A stretch of 64,000 nt of DNA, from the NCBI RefSeq assembly GCF_003610235.1, contig NZ_RAPR01000001.1, positions 248,001 to 312,000 on the forward strand, given 5' to 3'. The first letter of the stretch is position 1. Each line of letters begins with the position of its first letter. Both the position numbers and the translations under genes were made by a program. Positions 9,638-18,711 of this stretch are shown here, one piece after another. This DNA comes from Catellatospora citrea (lineage in GTDB: Bacteria > Actinomycetota > Actinomycetes > Mycobacteriales > Micromonosporaceae). The notes beneath the pieces were generated by a model that saw nothing but the letters and a program-made list of their open reading frames with translations, was not told where the DNA came from and made no database searches.

Positions 9638-9670
9638 TCAGACTCGATCCCGACGCCGGCCGACATGGCG

Positions 9671-9703
9671 GTAGGCCCACCGGAAGGATCTCCGGGGGCC
9701 TAC
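9671..9703 (-). terminator. Hairpin terminator of the kdu/ABC/ALDH operon
   Basis: Arm GTAGGCCC (9671-9678) pairs with GGGCCTAC (9696-9703); after a single bulged A a further 5 bp close the hairpin. It lies about 40 bp past the stop of the aldehyde dehydrogenase gene, on the correct side for leftward transcription. Confidence 0.7.
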
Positions 9704-9744
9704 CTTCGGTCACTCACCTCGCTCACCTCGGCGGTGAGCTCAGC

Positions 9745-11241
9745 TCATCGCAGCTCGGCGATGACGGTCTTGAGCTCGGTGTAGTCGTCCAGGCCGAACG
9801 AGCCGAGCTCGCGGCCCCAGCCCGACTGCTTGAAGCCACCACGAGGCAGGGTGACGTCATCGGCGTGCCAGGTGTTGAGCCACACCGTGCCGGCCCGCAG
9901 CCGGGCGCCGACGCGGTGCGCGGTGCCGATGTTCTGCGACCAGACACCGGCGGCAAGCCCGTACACCGTGTTGTTCGCGGCCGCGACGACCTCGTCCTCG
10001 GTGTCGAACGGAATCGCCGTCACGACCGGGCCGAAGATCTCGTCGGTCTGCACGGCCATCTGCTCGTTCACCGAGGTGATGAGCGTCGGCGCCACGAAGA
10101 AGCCGCGATCGCCGACCGCGTCGGCGCTGCCCGCGTTGAGCACCGCGCCTTCGGCCACCGCGCCCCGGATGTAGCCCAGCACCTTCTCGTGCTGCTCCTT
10201 GGAGACCAGCGGGCCCATGTGCGAGGCCGGGTCGAAGCCGTCGCCCACCTTGATCGCCCGCGCGGCTGCGGCCACTCCCTCGACGACCTGGTCGAAGACA
10301 CCGCGCTGGACGTACAGGCGCGAGCCGTTGACGCAGCACTGCCCCTCGTTGAAGTAGCCGCCCAGCACCGCGCCGGCGATCGCGGCCTCGATGTCGGCGT
10401 CGTTGAAGATGATGTTCGGCGCCTTGCCGCCCAGCTCCAGGGAGACCTTCTTGAGGTTGCCCGAGGCCGCGGCGGCGATCTTCTTGCCGACCTCGGTGCT
10501 GCCGGTGAAGGCGACCTTGTCCACGCCGTGGTGGTCGACCAACGCGGCCCCGGTGTCACCGAAGCCGGGCAGGATGTTCACGACGCCGGCGGGCACACCG
10601 GCCTCGAGCAGCAGCTCGCCGAGGCGCAGCGCGGTCAGCGGAGTCTGCTCGGCCGGCTTGAGGATGACGGTGTTGCCCGCGGTGATCGCCGGGACGATCT
10701 TGAAGCAGGCCATCAGCAGAGGGAAGTTCCACGGCACGATGCCCGCGACGACGCCGACCGGCTCGCGGCGGGTGTAGGCGTGGAATTCGCGACCCGGCAC
10801 GGACATCGGGATGGACGTGCCCTCCATCTTGGTCGCCCAGCCCGCGAAGTAGCGGAACAGCTCGGCGGAGATCGCGACGTCACCGTCGCGGGCCGCTTCG
10901 ACGCGCTTGCCGTTGTCGAGCGCCTCCAGCTGGGCGAACTCCTCGGCGTGGGCGTCGATGAGGTCGCCGATGCGCCACAGCAGGTGGGAGCGGTTGCGTG
11001 GGGTCATCTTCGACCACGGCGAGCCGGCCTCGAACGCCGTGCGAGCGGCCACGACGGCGCGGTCCACGTCGACGGCGGACGCGTGCGCGACCTGGACAAG
11101 CACCTCCTCGGTCGACGGGTTGACGGTGTCGAACGTCCTGCCGTCCTTGGCGTCCACCCACTCGCCGCCGATGAGCAGCTGCTTGGGTGCCGACAGGAAC
11201 GAGCGGACGGCGGGCAGGAGCGTGGAGTTCTCGTGGGACAT
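9745..11241 (-). CDS. NAD(P)-dependent aldehyde dehydrogenase
   Basis: A 498-residue soluble aldehyde dehydrogenase of normal family length. The catalytic Cys is in EGQCCVNGS (about 302), the general-base Glu is in LELGGKAPN, and the NAD-binding WNFPLLM and FTGSTEVGK motifs are present. It oxidises an aldehyde to a carboxylate with NAD(P)+. The ATG at 11241 is 46 bp downstream of the second permease, so it is the last gene of the kduI-kduD-ABC operon, followed by a terminator. The position suggests a sugar-derived aldehyde substrate; oxidation of 2-oxoglutarate semialdehyde, as in oxidative uronate routes, is one option. Family membership is clear but the substrate is inference from context only. 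Confidence 0.9.
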   Translation of the reverse strand: MSHENSTLLPAVRSFLSAPKQLLIGGEWVDAKDGRTFDTVNPSTEEVLVQVAHASAVDVDRAVVAARTAFEAGSPWSKMTPRNRSHLLWRIGDLIDAHAEEFAQLEALDNGKRVEAARDGDVAISAELFRYFAGWATKMEGTSIPMSVPGREFHAYTRREPVGVVAGIVPWNFPLLMACFKIVPAITAGNTVILKPAEQTPLTALRLGELLLEAGVPAGVVNILPGFGDTGAALVDHHGVDKVAFTGSTEVGKKIAAAASGNLKKVSLELGGKAPNIIFNDADIEAAIAGAVLGGYFNEGQCCVNGSRLYVQRGVFDQVVEGVAAAARAIKVGDGFDPASHMGPLVSKEQHEKVLGYIRGAVAEGAVLNAGSADAVGDRGFFVAPTLITSVNEQMAVQTDEIFGPVVTAIPFDTEDEVVAAANNTVYGLAAGVWSQNIGTAHRVGARLRAGTVWLNTWHADDVTLPRGGFKQSGWGRELGSFGLDDYTELKTVIAELR

Positions 11242-11287
11242 GGTGGCCTTCCGTATGTGCGGTTACCTGGGTCGTGATTCGGATCGG

Positions 11288-12283
11288 CTATTTGATGATC
11301 GACACCTTCGACCAGTCGAGGGTGAGGGCGACGGCGACGACGATGATCACGCCGTACAGGATCTGCTCGTAGGCGGACGGCACACCGACGATCGGCAGGC
11401 CGACCCGCAGCAGCGTCACCACGAACGCGCCGGCGAGGCTGCGCCACAGGCTGCCGTGACCGCCGGTGATCGCGGTGCCGCCGACGACGATCGCCGCGAC
11501 CGCAGGCAGCAGCAGGTTGTCGGCCATGGTGGGCCCGCCGCTGAACTGCCGGGAGACCAGCATGACCGCGGCGAACCCGGCGCAGGCGCCGGAGACGCAG
11601 AACGCACCGATCTTGACCAGGTCGACGGGCGTGCCGGCGAGCCGCGCGGCCGACTCGGCGTAGCCGGTGGCCGAGACCCAGCTCTGCAGCGGGGTCGCCT
11701 TGAGGATCGCGGCGATCAGGGCGACGACGAGCAGCGCCATCGCGGCCGACATCGGCACGTAGCCGCCGACGTACAGTTCGAGCCACTTGACCGGCGTGTC
11801 GTCGACCACCCGCACGGTGCCGGCGCCGGAGACGACGAGGGCGACCGCCGACAGGATGCTCATCCCGCCCAGGGTGACGATGAACGACGGGATCCGTAGC
11901 AGCACGTGCGCCACGCCCTGCACCGCGCCGATCGCCGCCGCGACCGCGATGACGGCCGGGGTGGCCAGGCCGCCGAGGTCCGGCAGCCAGAGGGCCAGCA
12001 GGACGGTCGACAACGAGGCCAGCGCCGCGATGGACAGATCGATGCCGCCGCAGAGGACGATGAGCGTCGCCCCCGCGGCGAGCACGATGAGCGGTGCGGC
12101 AGTCCGCGCCACCGCGGTCAGGCTGCGCTGGGTCAGGAAGTCCGGGTCGGCGATCGTCAGGGCCACCACCAGGGCGACCAGGGCGATGAGCGGCATGAAC
12201 CCGGTGAGCCGGTGGGCTGCGCGAGGGCCGCTCTTGCCGGTCGCGGGTTCGGCGACCGGCTGCATGGCGACGGGAGTGCTCAT
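11288..12283 (-). CDS. Ribose-type (CUT2) ABC sugar permease, second subunit
   Basis: A 331-residue polytopic membrane protein of the RbsC-like permease family, with about nine hydrophobic segments. The characteristic CGGIDLSIAALASLS stretch (family consensus GGIDLSVG) and IPSFIVTLGGM are present. Its ATG overlaps the ATPase stop by 4 nt (ATGA at 12280-12283), giving translational coupling. With the first permease it should form a heterodimeric channel energised by the fused ATPase, importing a monosaccharide or small sugar acid delivered by the binding protein. Having two non-identical permease genes flanking the ATPase is normal for part of this class. Confidence 0.9.
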   Translation of the reverse strand: MSTPVAMQPVAEPATGKSGPRAAHRLTGFMPLIALVALVVALTIADPDFLTQRSLTAVARTAAPLIVLAAGATLIVLCGGIDLSIAALASLSTVLLALWLPDLGGLATPAVIAVAAAIGAVQGVAHVLLRIPSFIVTLGGMSILSAVALVVSGAGTVRVVDDTPVKWLELYVGGYVPMSAAMALLVVALIAAILKATPLQSWVSATGYAESAARLAGTPVDLVKIGAFCVSGACAGFAAVMLVSRQFSGGPTMADNLLLPAVAAIVVGGTAITGGHGSLWRSLAGAFVVTLLRVGLPIVGVPSAYEQILYGVIIVVAVALTLDWSKVSIIK

Positions 12284-13833
12284 ACCATCTCTTTCACGAG
12301 GTCCAGAGGGGTCGGCTTGTCGCCGTTCGGGCAGGCGACCTCGGTCACGACCCGTCCGTCGTTCATGACCAGGATGCGGTCGGCCATGCCGATGGCCTCC
12401 TCGAGGCTGTCGGCCAGCAGCACGGTGGCGACGCCGCTGGTGGCGAGCTCACGCATCAGCCGGTAGACCTCCGAGCGGGCGCCGATGTCCAGGCCGCGGG
12501 TCGGGTGGTCCAGCAGCAGCAGCCGGATGTCGTCGCCGATCAGCCATCGGGCCAGGACCACCTTCTGCTGGTTGCCGCCGGACAGCCGCTGGATGGGGGT
12601 GTCGCGGCCCGGCGTGCGGATGGACAGCCGCTCGATCCAGCGGTCCACCAGGCCGGCCTGTTTCCTCGGCGCCACGAACGGGCCCGCACAGCGGGCCTTC
12701 TGCTTGGTCAGGGTCATGTTCTCCGCCACCGACATCGGGCCGACCATGCCTTCGTTCTTGCGTTCGGCGGGCACGTAACCGATGCCCGCGGCGCACGCGG
12801 CGCGGGTGTTCGGCAGGCTGACCTTCTTGCCGTCCATCCGGATCTCTCCGGCGCTCGTCGGCTCGATGCCGAACAGCGCGCGGCAGACGTCCTCCCGACC
12901 GGATCCGTGCACGCCGACGATCGCCACGATCTCGCCCGCGGCGACGTCGAGGTCGATGTCGCGGAACGACTTGCCCGACAGCCCCCGTACGGACAGCCGG
13001 GGCTGCTCGGCCTCGACGGACGCGGCGGCGTTCTCGTGGTAGTGGTCGTCGGACCCGGTGGACCCGATCATCATCCGGTGCAGTTCGCGCGGGACGGCGC
13101 CGGCCGTGGCGACCTCGCCGACCGACTGGCCGCCGCGCAGCACGCTCACCCGGTCGCACACGTCCAGCACCTCGTCGAGGCGGTGGGAGACGAAGACGAC
13201 CGAGGCGAACTCGCGCAGCCGGCGGATCTGCGCGAACAGGGTGTCGATCTCCTTGGACTCCAGGACCGAGGTCGGCTCGTCCAGGATGATGACCGGCGGA
13301 TGCTGGCTGCGCTGCTCGATGCGCAGCACCTTGGCGATCTCGACCATCTGCCGGTCGGCGAAGGACAGGGTGTCGGTGCGGGCCAGGGGGTCGATCTTCG
13401 AGCCGATCTTGTCGAGTTGCTCCTGGGCCAGGCGGCGCATGACGTCCCAGCGGTAGACGCCGCGGCGGACCGCGGGCCCTTCGCCGCCGAGCAGGATGTT
13501 CTCCGCCGCGGTCAGGTTGGGCACCAGGGACTGCTCCTGGAACACCATCCCGATGCCGTGGTCGGCGGCGTCGACGACGCTGCGCAGTTTGACGGCCTCG
13601 CCGCGGACGTAGATCTCTCCTGCGTCCGGCGTGACCAGGCCGACGAGTGCTTTGAGCAGCGTGGACTTGCCCGCGCCGTTCTCGCCGGCTAGGCCCAGCA
13701 CCTCGTGCTGATGGACGACCAGGTCGACGCCGTCGAGAGCCTTCACGCCCGGGTAGTGCTTGACGAGGCCGCGGACCTCCAGCGCCGGCACCGGCGCGGA
13801 CGTCGTGGGTTCCCGCTGGTCTGGGACGCTCAC
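12280..13833 (-). CDS. Ribose-type ABC importer ATPase with two fused nucleotide-binding domains
   Basis: A 517-residue RbsA/XylG-like ATPase. The start is a GTG at 13833 that overlaps the preceding permease stop (GTGA); the open frame further upstream is out of register with any homology. The first domain has Walker A GENGAGKST, the degenerate signature LSFADRQMVEIAK and Walker B ILDEPTSVL. The second has a degenerate Walker A region (GVHGSGRED), signature LSGGNQQK and LLLLDHPTRGLD, where the catalytic Glu after the Walker B Asp is replaced by His. Such asymmetry is typical of this class, with only one canonical ATP site. It powers the two permeases on either side. Confidence 0.93.
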   Translation of the reverse strand: MSVPDQREPTTSAPVPALEVRGLVKHYPGVKALDGVDLVVHQHEVLGLAGENGAGKSTLLKALVGLVTPDAGEIYVRGEAVKLRSVVDAADHGIGMVFQEQSLVPNLTAAENILLGGEGPAVRRGVYRWDVMRRLAQEQLDKIGSKIDPLARTDTLSFADRQMVEIAKVLRIEQRSQHPPVIILDEPTSVLESKEIDTLFAQIRRLREFASVVFVSHRLDEVLDVCDRVSVLRGGQSVGEVATAGAVPRELHRMMIGSTGSDDHYHENAAASVEAEQPRLSVRGLSGKSFRDIDLDVAAGEIVAIVGVHGSGREDVCRALFGIEPTSAGEIRMDGKKVSLPNTRAACAAGIGYVPAERKNEGMVGPMSVAENMTLTKQKARCAGPFVAPRKQAGLVDRWIERLSIRTPGRDTPIQRLSGGNQQKVVLARWLIGDDIRLLLLDHPTRGLDIGARSEVYRLMRELATSGVATVLLADSLEEAIGMADRILVMNDGRVVTEVACPNGDKPTPLDLVKEMV

Positions 13834-14828
13834 TTGACCACCTGGTTTCTTCGACGCTGCGGGATGACCGCGGCGGCGACCGCGGCCACGACGATGAGGC
13901 CCTCGACGCCGCCCTGCCAATAGGGGCTGACCCCGACCTGCACGAGGCCGTTGGTGAGCACCATGACCAGCACGACACCCACGGCGGAGTGCAGGACGCC
14001 GCCCCGGCCCCCGGTGAGCAGGGTGCCGCCGACGACGGCGGCGGTGATGGCCGAGAAGTCGTATCCGTTGCCGGCCTGCACGAGGCCCGCGCCGAGCTGG
14101 CTGGTCACCATGACCCCGGCGAGGCCGTAGAAGGCGCCGGCGAGGGTGAAGACCGCGACCTTGTACGGCTTGACCTTGACGCCGGAGAGCGTGAGCACTT
14201 CCTCGGCGCCGCCGATCGCGAAGGCGTACCGGCCGAGCCGGGTGTAGCGCTGGACGAGCCAGCCCACCAGGATGCACGCCGCGGCGATCCAGGTGAGATA
14301 GGACAGGCCCAGGAAGCGTTCGATGGCCCAGCTCTTGAGCATGGTGTCGGAGATGTTGGGCTGGACGCCGGCGAACAGCAGGGTCGCGACGCCGAGCCCG
14401 ATGGCCGACACGCCCAGCGTGGCCATGAACGACGGCACCTTCAGCAGGACCAGCGCGAGCCCGCTCAGGCAGCCGAACGCGCAGCCCAGCACGATCGCGG
14501 CCAGGATCCCGACCAGACCGAAGTCGTTGTCGTTGCGGTTGTTGGCCACCAGCAGCGACACGGTCAGCGCGGAGGCGCCCATCACGCCGGCGGACGACAG
14601 GTCGATCGACCCCATCATCAGCACGAACGTGATGCCGCAGGTGACGACGGCGAGCACCGCGGCGGCGTCCACGATGTTCTGGACGTTGTCGATGCTGCGG
14701 AACTGCGGGCTCAGGGCCGCGAACACCGCGAAGATGACGACGAGCGCGACCGGTGGGCCGGCGTCTCGAAACGCCGCGCCCCGCCGAATGATCCGGCGAG
14801 ACGCGGCGACCCCGGTGGTGACCGTCAC
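13830..14828 (-). CDS. Ribose-type (CUT2) ABC sugar permease, first subunit
   Basis: A 332-residue RbsC-like permease. It starts at a GTG (14828) that overlaps the binding-protein stop as GTGA and ends overlapping the ATPase start the same way, so the whole importer is translationally coupled. Multiple hydrophobic helices are visible, and the family motif appears as MGSIDLSSAGVMGAS. LKVPSFMATLGVS is the typical cytoplasmic-loop region. It is only distantly similar to the second permease by eye, so they are not a recent duplication. Confidence 0.92.
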   Translation of the reverse strand: MTVTTGVAASRRIIRRGAAFRDAGPPVALVVIFAVFAALSPQFRSIDNVQNIVDAAAVLAVVTCGITFVLMMGSIDLSSAGVMGASALTVSLLVANNRNDNDFGLVGILAAIVLGCAFGCLSGLALVLLKVPSFMATLGVSAIGLGVATLLFAGVQPNISDTMLKSWAIERFLGLSYLTWIAAACILVGWLVQRYTRLGRYAFAIGGAEEVLTLSGVKVKPYKVAVFTLAGAFYGLAGVMVTSQLGAGLVQAGNGYDFSAITAAVVGGTLLTGGRGGVLHSAVGVVLVMVLTNGLVQVGVSPYWQGGVEGLIVVAAVAAAVIPQRRRNQVVK

Positions 14829-15910
14829 TTCAGGGGCCCGGCCACGCGCTTGAAGACGTTGGCGCAGTCGAAGTCCGCCGGGTCCGTCTTCGGCTGGGCG
14901 AAGCTGGCGGCGTTGTCCTTGGTGATGAGGAACTGCTCGGCGAAGAACGCCCGGTTGTCGGCGGCGATGTCCTTGACCTGCAGCTTGCCGGTGGCGACGC
15001 AGAAGCCGATCGCCAGGCCGATGCCGCCCTGCCAGGTGCCGTCGCTGGAGACGGTCGCGGTCATGGATCCGCTCTGGACCGCCGCGACGGCGTCGGGCAC
15101 GGCGTCGATACCGACGACCGCGACCTTGCCGGCCTTGCCTGCCTGCTGGAGTGCTTCCAGGGCGCCCAGTGCCATGTCGTCGTTGGCGGCCCAGATGCCC
15201 TTGACCTTGTCGCCGTGCTTGGTCAGCAGCGTCTTGGTGACCGTCAGCGCCTCGGCGCGCGAGAAGTTGGCGGTCTGCTGGTCGAGCAGCTGCACACCGG
15301 AGTTCTCCTTGAGCGACGCCTGTAGGCCCGCGAACCGGTCCTTGGCGGCCGCGGTGTCCAGGACGCCCTGCAGCGCGATGATGCCGCCGGAGCCGCCGAT
15401 CGACTTGGCGAGCGCGTCACCGATCTGCTTGCCGGACTCGACGCCGTTGTAGGTGATGTGGCTGATCCACGTCTTGTAGTCGGCCGGCTTCAGGTCGGCC
15501 GGCTTGTTCCACTGGGTGACCAGGTAGGCCCCGGCCTTGTCGGCGCCCTTGACGATCGGCGCGGTGTCCGAGTCGCCGTTGGGGAGCACGTTCATGACCA
15601 GGCACTTGGTGTCGCCGGCGAGGAGCTGGCTGATCTGCTCCTGCTGCTTGGTGGAGTCGCCGCCGTAGGTGAGGCGCTGCTGGGTGAGGCCGACGGTCTT
15701 GGCGAAGGCGTCACCGCCGGCCAGCCACGAGGCTTCGTACGGGTTGGACTCGTTGCGGACCTGGCCGACCAGCTTGACGTCGGCCGGCTTGCAGGCGCCC
15801 GCGCCGGCGGGGTCGTTCTCCCCGGCCGGGGCCTCGCTGCAGGCGGCCAGGCCGACGACGGCCAGGGACAGGGTCAATAAGACTGCGGTGGGACGAAACG
15901 CGATCTTCAC
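14825..15910 (-). CDS. Sugar ABC transporter substrate-binding lipoprotein
   Basis: A 361-residue periplasmic-binding-protein-type lipoprotein. A GTG start at 15910 is chosen because GAGG lies 8-12 nt upstream and it places a clean signal sequence before the lipobox VGLAAC, with the acylated Cys at about residue 24. The mature protein has the two-lobe type I fold, with markers such as GIWAANDDMALGALEAL and VAVVGIDAVPDAV typical of ribose/TorT-like receptors. It captures the sugar for the adjacent permeases. It lies 130 nt downstream of kduD, and a small hairpin (GCCGGA-AAA-TCCGGC, 15933-15947) sits in that gap and may set relative expression. The ligand is not deducible, but the kdu neighbours make a uronate derivative likely. 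Confidence 0.92.
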   Translation of the reverse strand: MKIAFRPTAVLLTLSLAVVGLAACSEAPAGENDPAGAGACKPADVKLVGQVRNESNPYEASWLAGGDAFAKTVGLTQQRLTYGGDSTKQQEQISQLLAGDTKCLVMNVLPNGDSDTAPIVKGADKAGAYLVTQWNKPADLKPADYKTWISHITYNGVESGKQIGDALAKSIGGSGGIIALQGVLDTAAAKDRFAGLQASLKENSGVQLLDQQTANFSRAEALTVTKTLLTKHGDKVKGIWAANDDMALGALEALQQAGKAGKVAVVGIDAVPDAVAAVQSGSMTATVSSDGTWQGGIGLAIGFCVATGKLQVKDIAADNRAFFAEQFLITKDNAASFAQPKTDPADFDCANVFKRVAGPLK

Positions 15911-16039
15911 GGTGATCCTCGATCTCTTCAGTGCCGGAAAATCCGGCTGGGGGTGGCACAAATCGAGCGAGAAACCTGCCGCCAGGTGGGAGGTTGGCGG
16001 TCGGCGGATCGTACGGGTTTGGTGCGCTGGAGGCCAGGG

Positions 16040-16819
16040 TCAGCGGGCCATCCAGCCTCCGTCCACGACCAGGACATGGCCGTTGACGTAGTCGGCGGCG
16101 GCGGAGCTCAGGAAGACGGCCGCTCCGGCGATGTCGGCGGCGTCTCCCCAACGACCGGCCGGGATGCGTTCGAGGATGGACCGGGAGCGGTCCGGGTCCG
16201 CACGCAGCGCGGTCGTGTTGTCGGTGTTCATGTAGCCGGGCGCGATGGCGTTGACCTGCACACCGCGCGGGCCCCACTCGTTGGCCAGGGCCTTGGTGAT
16301 GCCGGCGACGCCGTGCTTGCTGGCGGCGTACGCGGCCACGCGCAGTCCGCCCTGGAAGGAGAGCAGGCTGGCGACGTTGACGATCTTGCCGTGTCCGCGT
16401 TCGGTCATCGGGCGTCCGAACTGCTGGCAGAGGAAGAACAGGCCGTTCAGGTTGACGTCCACGACGCGGTTCCACGACTGCCGGCTCACGTCCACCGAGT
16501 CCTCGCGGTCGATGATGCCGGCGTTGTTGACCAGGATGTCGACCTGCCGGTCGCTGTTCACCTGCGCGGCGACCCGCTCGACGGCGTCATGGTCGCTGAC
16601 GTCGAGCTCGACGATCTCCACATCGACGCCGAGGACGGTCAGCTGGTCCCGGGTGGACGACTGGCTGCCCGGCCTGCCCAGCAGGACCAGGTCGGCTCCG
16701 GCCTGGGCGAGGCCGCGGGCGATGGCCTGCCCCAGGCCGCGGCCGGCGCCGGTGACGACGGCGCAGCGGCCGGTCAGGTCGAACGGCGACCGGAGTTCGG
16801 CGGCGGGCTGGGCGGTCAC
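16040..16819 (-). CDS. kduD: 2-dehydro-3-deoxy-D-gluconate 5-dehydrogenase (KduD)
   Basis: A 259-residue short-chain dehydrogenase. The Rossmann motif TGAGRGLGQ, NNAG motif (LVNNAGIID), catalytic Ser in VASLLSFQGG and YAASK are all present. The stretches NAIAPGYMNTDNT, ALRAD, RIPAGRWG and VDGGWMAR are those of KduD rather than generic SDRs. It reduces 2,5-diketo-3-deoxygluconate to 2-keto-3-deoxygluconate with NADH. The start is a GTG at 16819, overlapping the kduI stop as GTGA; the longer upstream frame is antisense noise through kduI. The product would normally go to KDG kinase and KDPG aldolase, which are not in this window. Confidence 0.93.
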   Translation of the reverse strand: MTAQPAAELRSPFDLTGRCAVVTGAGRGLGQAIARGLAQAGADLVLLGRPGSQSSTRDQLTVLGVDVEIVELDVSDHDAVERVAAQVNSDRQVDILVNNAGIIDREDSVDVSRQSWNRVVDVNLNGLFFLCQQFGRPMTERGHGKIVNVASLLSFQGGLRVAAYAASKHGVAGITKALANEWGPRGVQVNAIAPGYMNTDNTTALRADPDRSRSILERIPAGRWGDAADIAGAAVFLSSAAADYVNGHVLVVDGGWMAR

Positions 16820-17631
16820 AGGTCCTCCAGCGCCACGGGCTGCAGGTCGGTGTAGTCGTTGTTCTCGCCGCCCATCGCCCAGATGAAGGCGTAGGAGCCG
16901 GTGCCGACGCCCGAGTGGATCGACCACGGCGGCGAGATGACGGCCTCGCGGTCGCGCACGACGAGGTGGCGGGCGGCGCCGGGCTGGCCCATCAGGTGGA
17001 AGACCCGGTCCTTGTCGTCGAGGTCGACGTACATGTAGACCTCGGTGCGCCGGTCGTGCAGGTGCGGCGGGAACGTGTTCCAGACGGAGCCGTCGGCGAT
17101 GACGGTCACGCCGAACTGGAGCACCGAGGTCTGCAGCTCCTGACCCCAGGCGTAGCGGTAGAGGCTGCGTTCGCTGGCGCCCTGTGCCGTGCCCAGCTTG
17201 ACCGGCTCGATCGCCGCGTGGCTCAGCAGGGCGGTGGGGTAGGCCGCGTGGGCCGGCGCGGAGACGAAGTAGAACGCGGCGTCGGCGCCGGCGAACACGA
17301 CCTCGTTGCCGCGGCCGACGAACAGTCCGTCGAGGTGACGCAGTTCGAACTTCTCGTCGTTGACGAGCACGTGGCCGGACTGACCGACGTTGACGATGCC
17401 GAGCTCGCGGCGGGCCAGGTGCGAGCTCGTGCCGAGCACGTCCCAGGCCGGCAGTTCGAGCCGGCCGGCGCCGGGGACCGCGCCGCCGACGATCAGCCGG
17501 TCGTCGTGGGTGTACACCCCGTGCACCTCGCCGGTGCGGAACAGGCGGTCGACGAGAAAGTTCTTTCGCAGGTCCGCATTCGTTGCCGTCTCCACGCTGG
17601 ACGGCGATGCGGAGTGCCTTACCTCGATCAA
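16816..17631 (-). CDS. kduI: 5-keto-4-deoxyuronate isomerase (KduI), TTG start
   Basis: A 271-residue cupin-fold zinc enzyme that isomerises 4-deoxy-5-keto-uronate to 2,5-diketo-3-deoxygluconate. The metal-binding motif HLHDRRTE and the later His in WSIHSGVG are present; NADLRKNFLVDRLF at the N-terminus and YMYVDLDDKDRVFHLMGQP are family-typical. The start is a TTG at 17631, supported by a strong GAGGAG Shine-Dalgarno (17637-17642) five bases upstream. It is the first gene of the operon leading through kduD to the ABC importer and aldehyde dehydrogenase. A GTTC-N8-GAAC palindrome at 17656-17671 lies just upstream and overlaps the expected promoter zone, which fits repression by the divergent IclR-family protein. 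Confidence 0.94.
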   Translation of the reverse strand: MIEVRHSASPSSVETATNADLRKNFLVDRLFRTGEVHGVYTHDDRLIVGGAVPGAGRLELPAWDVLGTSSHLARRELGIVNVGQSGHVLVNDEKFELRHLDGLFVGRGNEVVFAGADAAFYFVSAPAHAAYPTALLSHAAIEPVKLGTAQGASERSLYRYAWGQELQTSVLQFGVTVIADGSVWNTFPPHLHDRRTEVYMYVDLDDKDRVFHLMGQPGAARHLVVRDREAVISPPWSIHSGVGTGSYAFIWAMGGENNDYTDLQPVALEDL

Positions 17632-17633
17632 AA

Positions 17634-17642
17634 CTTCTCCTC
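17634..17642 (-). promoter_or_regulatory. Ribosome binding site for the TTG start of kduI
   Basis: GAGGAGAAG on the minus strand is an almost ideal Shine-Dalgarno, with its GAGGAG core five bases from the TTG at 17631. No ATG or GTG fits the KduI N-terminus better, so this site decides the start. Confidence 0.75.
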
Positions 17643-17655
17643 GGTTGTGAACCTG

Positions 17656-17671
17656 GTTCCGCTATGTGAAC
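17656..17671. promoter_or_regulatory. GTTC-N8-GAAC palindrome upstream of kduI
   Basis: GTTCCGCTATGTGAAC, 24 bp upstream of the kduI TTG. The right half with flanks, CTATGTGAACTG, is identical over 12 bases to the site next to iclR at 17729-17740. Confidence 0.65.
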
Positions 17672-17722
17672 TGAGCGCGACGATACCCATGGCCCGGATC
17701 ACGAGTCAAGGGGCCGAAGTCA

Positions 17723-17738
17723 GTCCCTCTATGTGAAC
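17723..17738. promoter_or_regulatory. GTTC-N8-GAAC-like site upstream of iclR
   Basis: GTCCCTCTATGTGAAC, one mismatch in the left half, lying 57 bp upstream of the regulator's GTG start. It would fit autoregulation of the IclR-family gene. Confidence 0.6.
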
Positions 17739-17795
17739 TGTGGTTTAGTGTGTACGCCGGGTCATGTACCACGATGGATTGATGAGGAGGCCGCG

Positions 17796-18584
17796 GTGGA
17801 CGCGGACAAAACGGTCAACAACTCCGCTACCTCGCAGGTCAAGTCTGCTGCGCGCGTCCTCGACGTCCTGGACGACATCGCCGCCAACGGCCCCGGCACC
17901 CAGCTGCAGCTGGCCACCCGCCTCGGCATCCCGAAGAGCAGCCTGCACGCGCTCCTGCGCACCATGTGCGCCCGCGGATGGCTGGACACCGACCAGACCG
18001 GCAGCGTCTACCGGCTCGGCGTCCACACGCTGACGGTCAGCTCCGCCTACATCGACGGCGACCCGGTGCTCTCGCGCGCCAGCGCCGTCATGGACGAGAT
18101 CGCGGCGGCCACCGAGGAGACCGTGCACCTGGGTCGCCTGGAAGGCGGAGAGATCATCTACACCGCCAAGCGCGAGTCCAAGCACCCGTTGCGCATGTAC
18201 TCGGCCGTCGGCCGCCGTCTCCCCGCCTACAGCACGGCCCTCGGCCGGGCGATGCTCGCCGAGATGCCCGAAGACGTCCGCGAGACGTTCGTCCCCCACG
18301 AGATCAAGGCCATCACCTCCCAGACGATCACGGACCGGAACGCTCTGCTGGCGATCATCGACAAGGCCGCCCAGCTCGGCTACGCAGAGGAGAGCGAGGA
18401 GTCCTGCCTGGGTGTGCGGTGCTTCGGCGTCGCGCTGCCCTTCTCGCACCGATCGGATGACGCGCTGAGCGTCGCGGTCCCGATCAGCCGACTCAAGCAG
18501 GGCCGGGAGGACCTCATCATCGAGACCCTGCTGAGCGTGAAGGCCCGCCTGTCGGCGATGCGCGACAACGGCCTGGTGCGCTGA
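17796..18584 (+). CDS. IclR-family transcriptional regulator (KdgR-like position)
   Basis: A 262-residue regulator with an N-terminal winged helix-turn-helix (about residues 10-70; ARVLDVLDDIA, TQLQLATRLGIPKSSLHALL) and the IclR C-terminal ligand-binding domain (about 85-255; TVHLGRLEGGEIIY, YSTALGRAMLAEMP, VAVPISRL). The GTG at 17796 is chosen because GGAGG lies 6 nt upstream; an in-frame GTG at 17733 would put the candidate operator inside the coding region. It is divergent from kduI. IclR proteins often control sugar-acid catabolism, releasing DNA when an intermediate such as KDG binds. Recurrence of the TATGTGAACTG element around this locus makes local control and autoregulation likely; the effector is inferred. 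Confidence 0.9.
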   Translation: MDADKTVNNSATSQVKSAARVLDVLDDIAANGPGTQLQLATRLGIPKSSLHALLRTMCARGWLDTDQTGSVYRLGVHTLTVSSAYIDGDPVLSRASAVMDEIAAATEETVHLGRLEGGEIIYTAKRESKHPLRMYSAVGRRLPAYSTALGRAMLAEMPEDVRETFVPHEIKAITSQTITDRNALLAIIDKAAQLGYAEESEESCLGVRCFGVALPFSHRSDDALSVAVPISRLKQGREDLIIETLLSVKARLSAMRDNGLVR

Positions 18585-18647
18585 GCCGAGCCGGCGTCCG
18601 GACCGCGGCCACCGACTCGCCTACGACACCACCGACCGACCCCTGAC

Positions 18648-18693
18648 CACGACGATGGGGCCGACCTGCGCACAGGTCGGCCCCATCGTCGTG
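18648..18693. terminator. Bidirectional terminator with a 21-bp perfect stem
   Basis: Arms 18648-18668 and 18673-18693 pair perfectly around the loop CGCA. It lies between the convergent iclR gene and the tautomerase gene, so it can end both transcripts. Confidence 0.88.
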
Positions 18694-18711
18694 CGCACTT
18701 GAACAGCGACG

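Noticed and set aside
13834..14277. N-terminal extension of the ABC ATPase to 14277
   Set aside because: The added residues are a frame-shifted image of the permease gene; the GTG at 13833 gives the family-length protein and a 4-nt overlap.
15933..15947. Hairpin GCCGGA-AAA-TCCGGC as an operon terminator between kduD and the binding-protein gene
   Set aside because: Only 6 bp, no U tract, and the genes on both sides are functionally linked; at most an attenuator or processing site.
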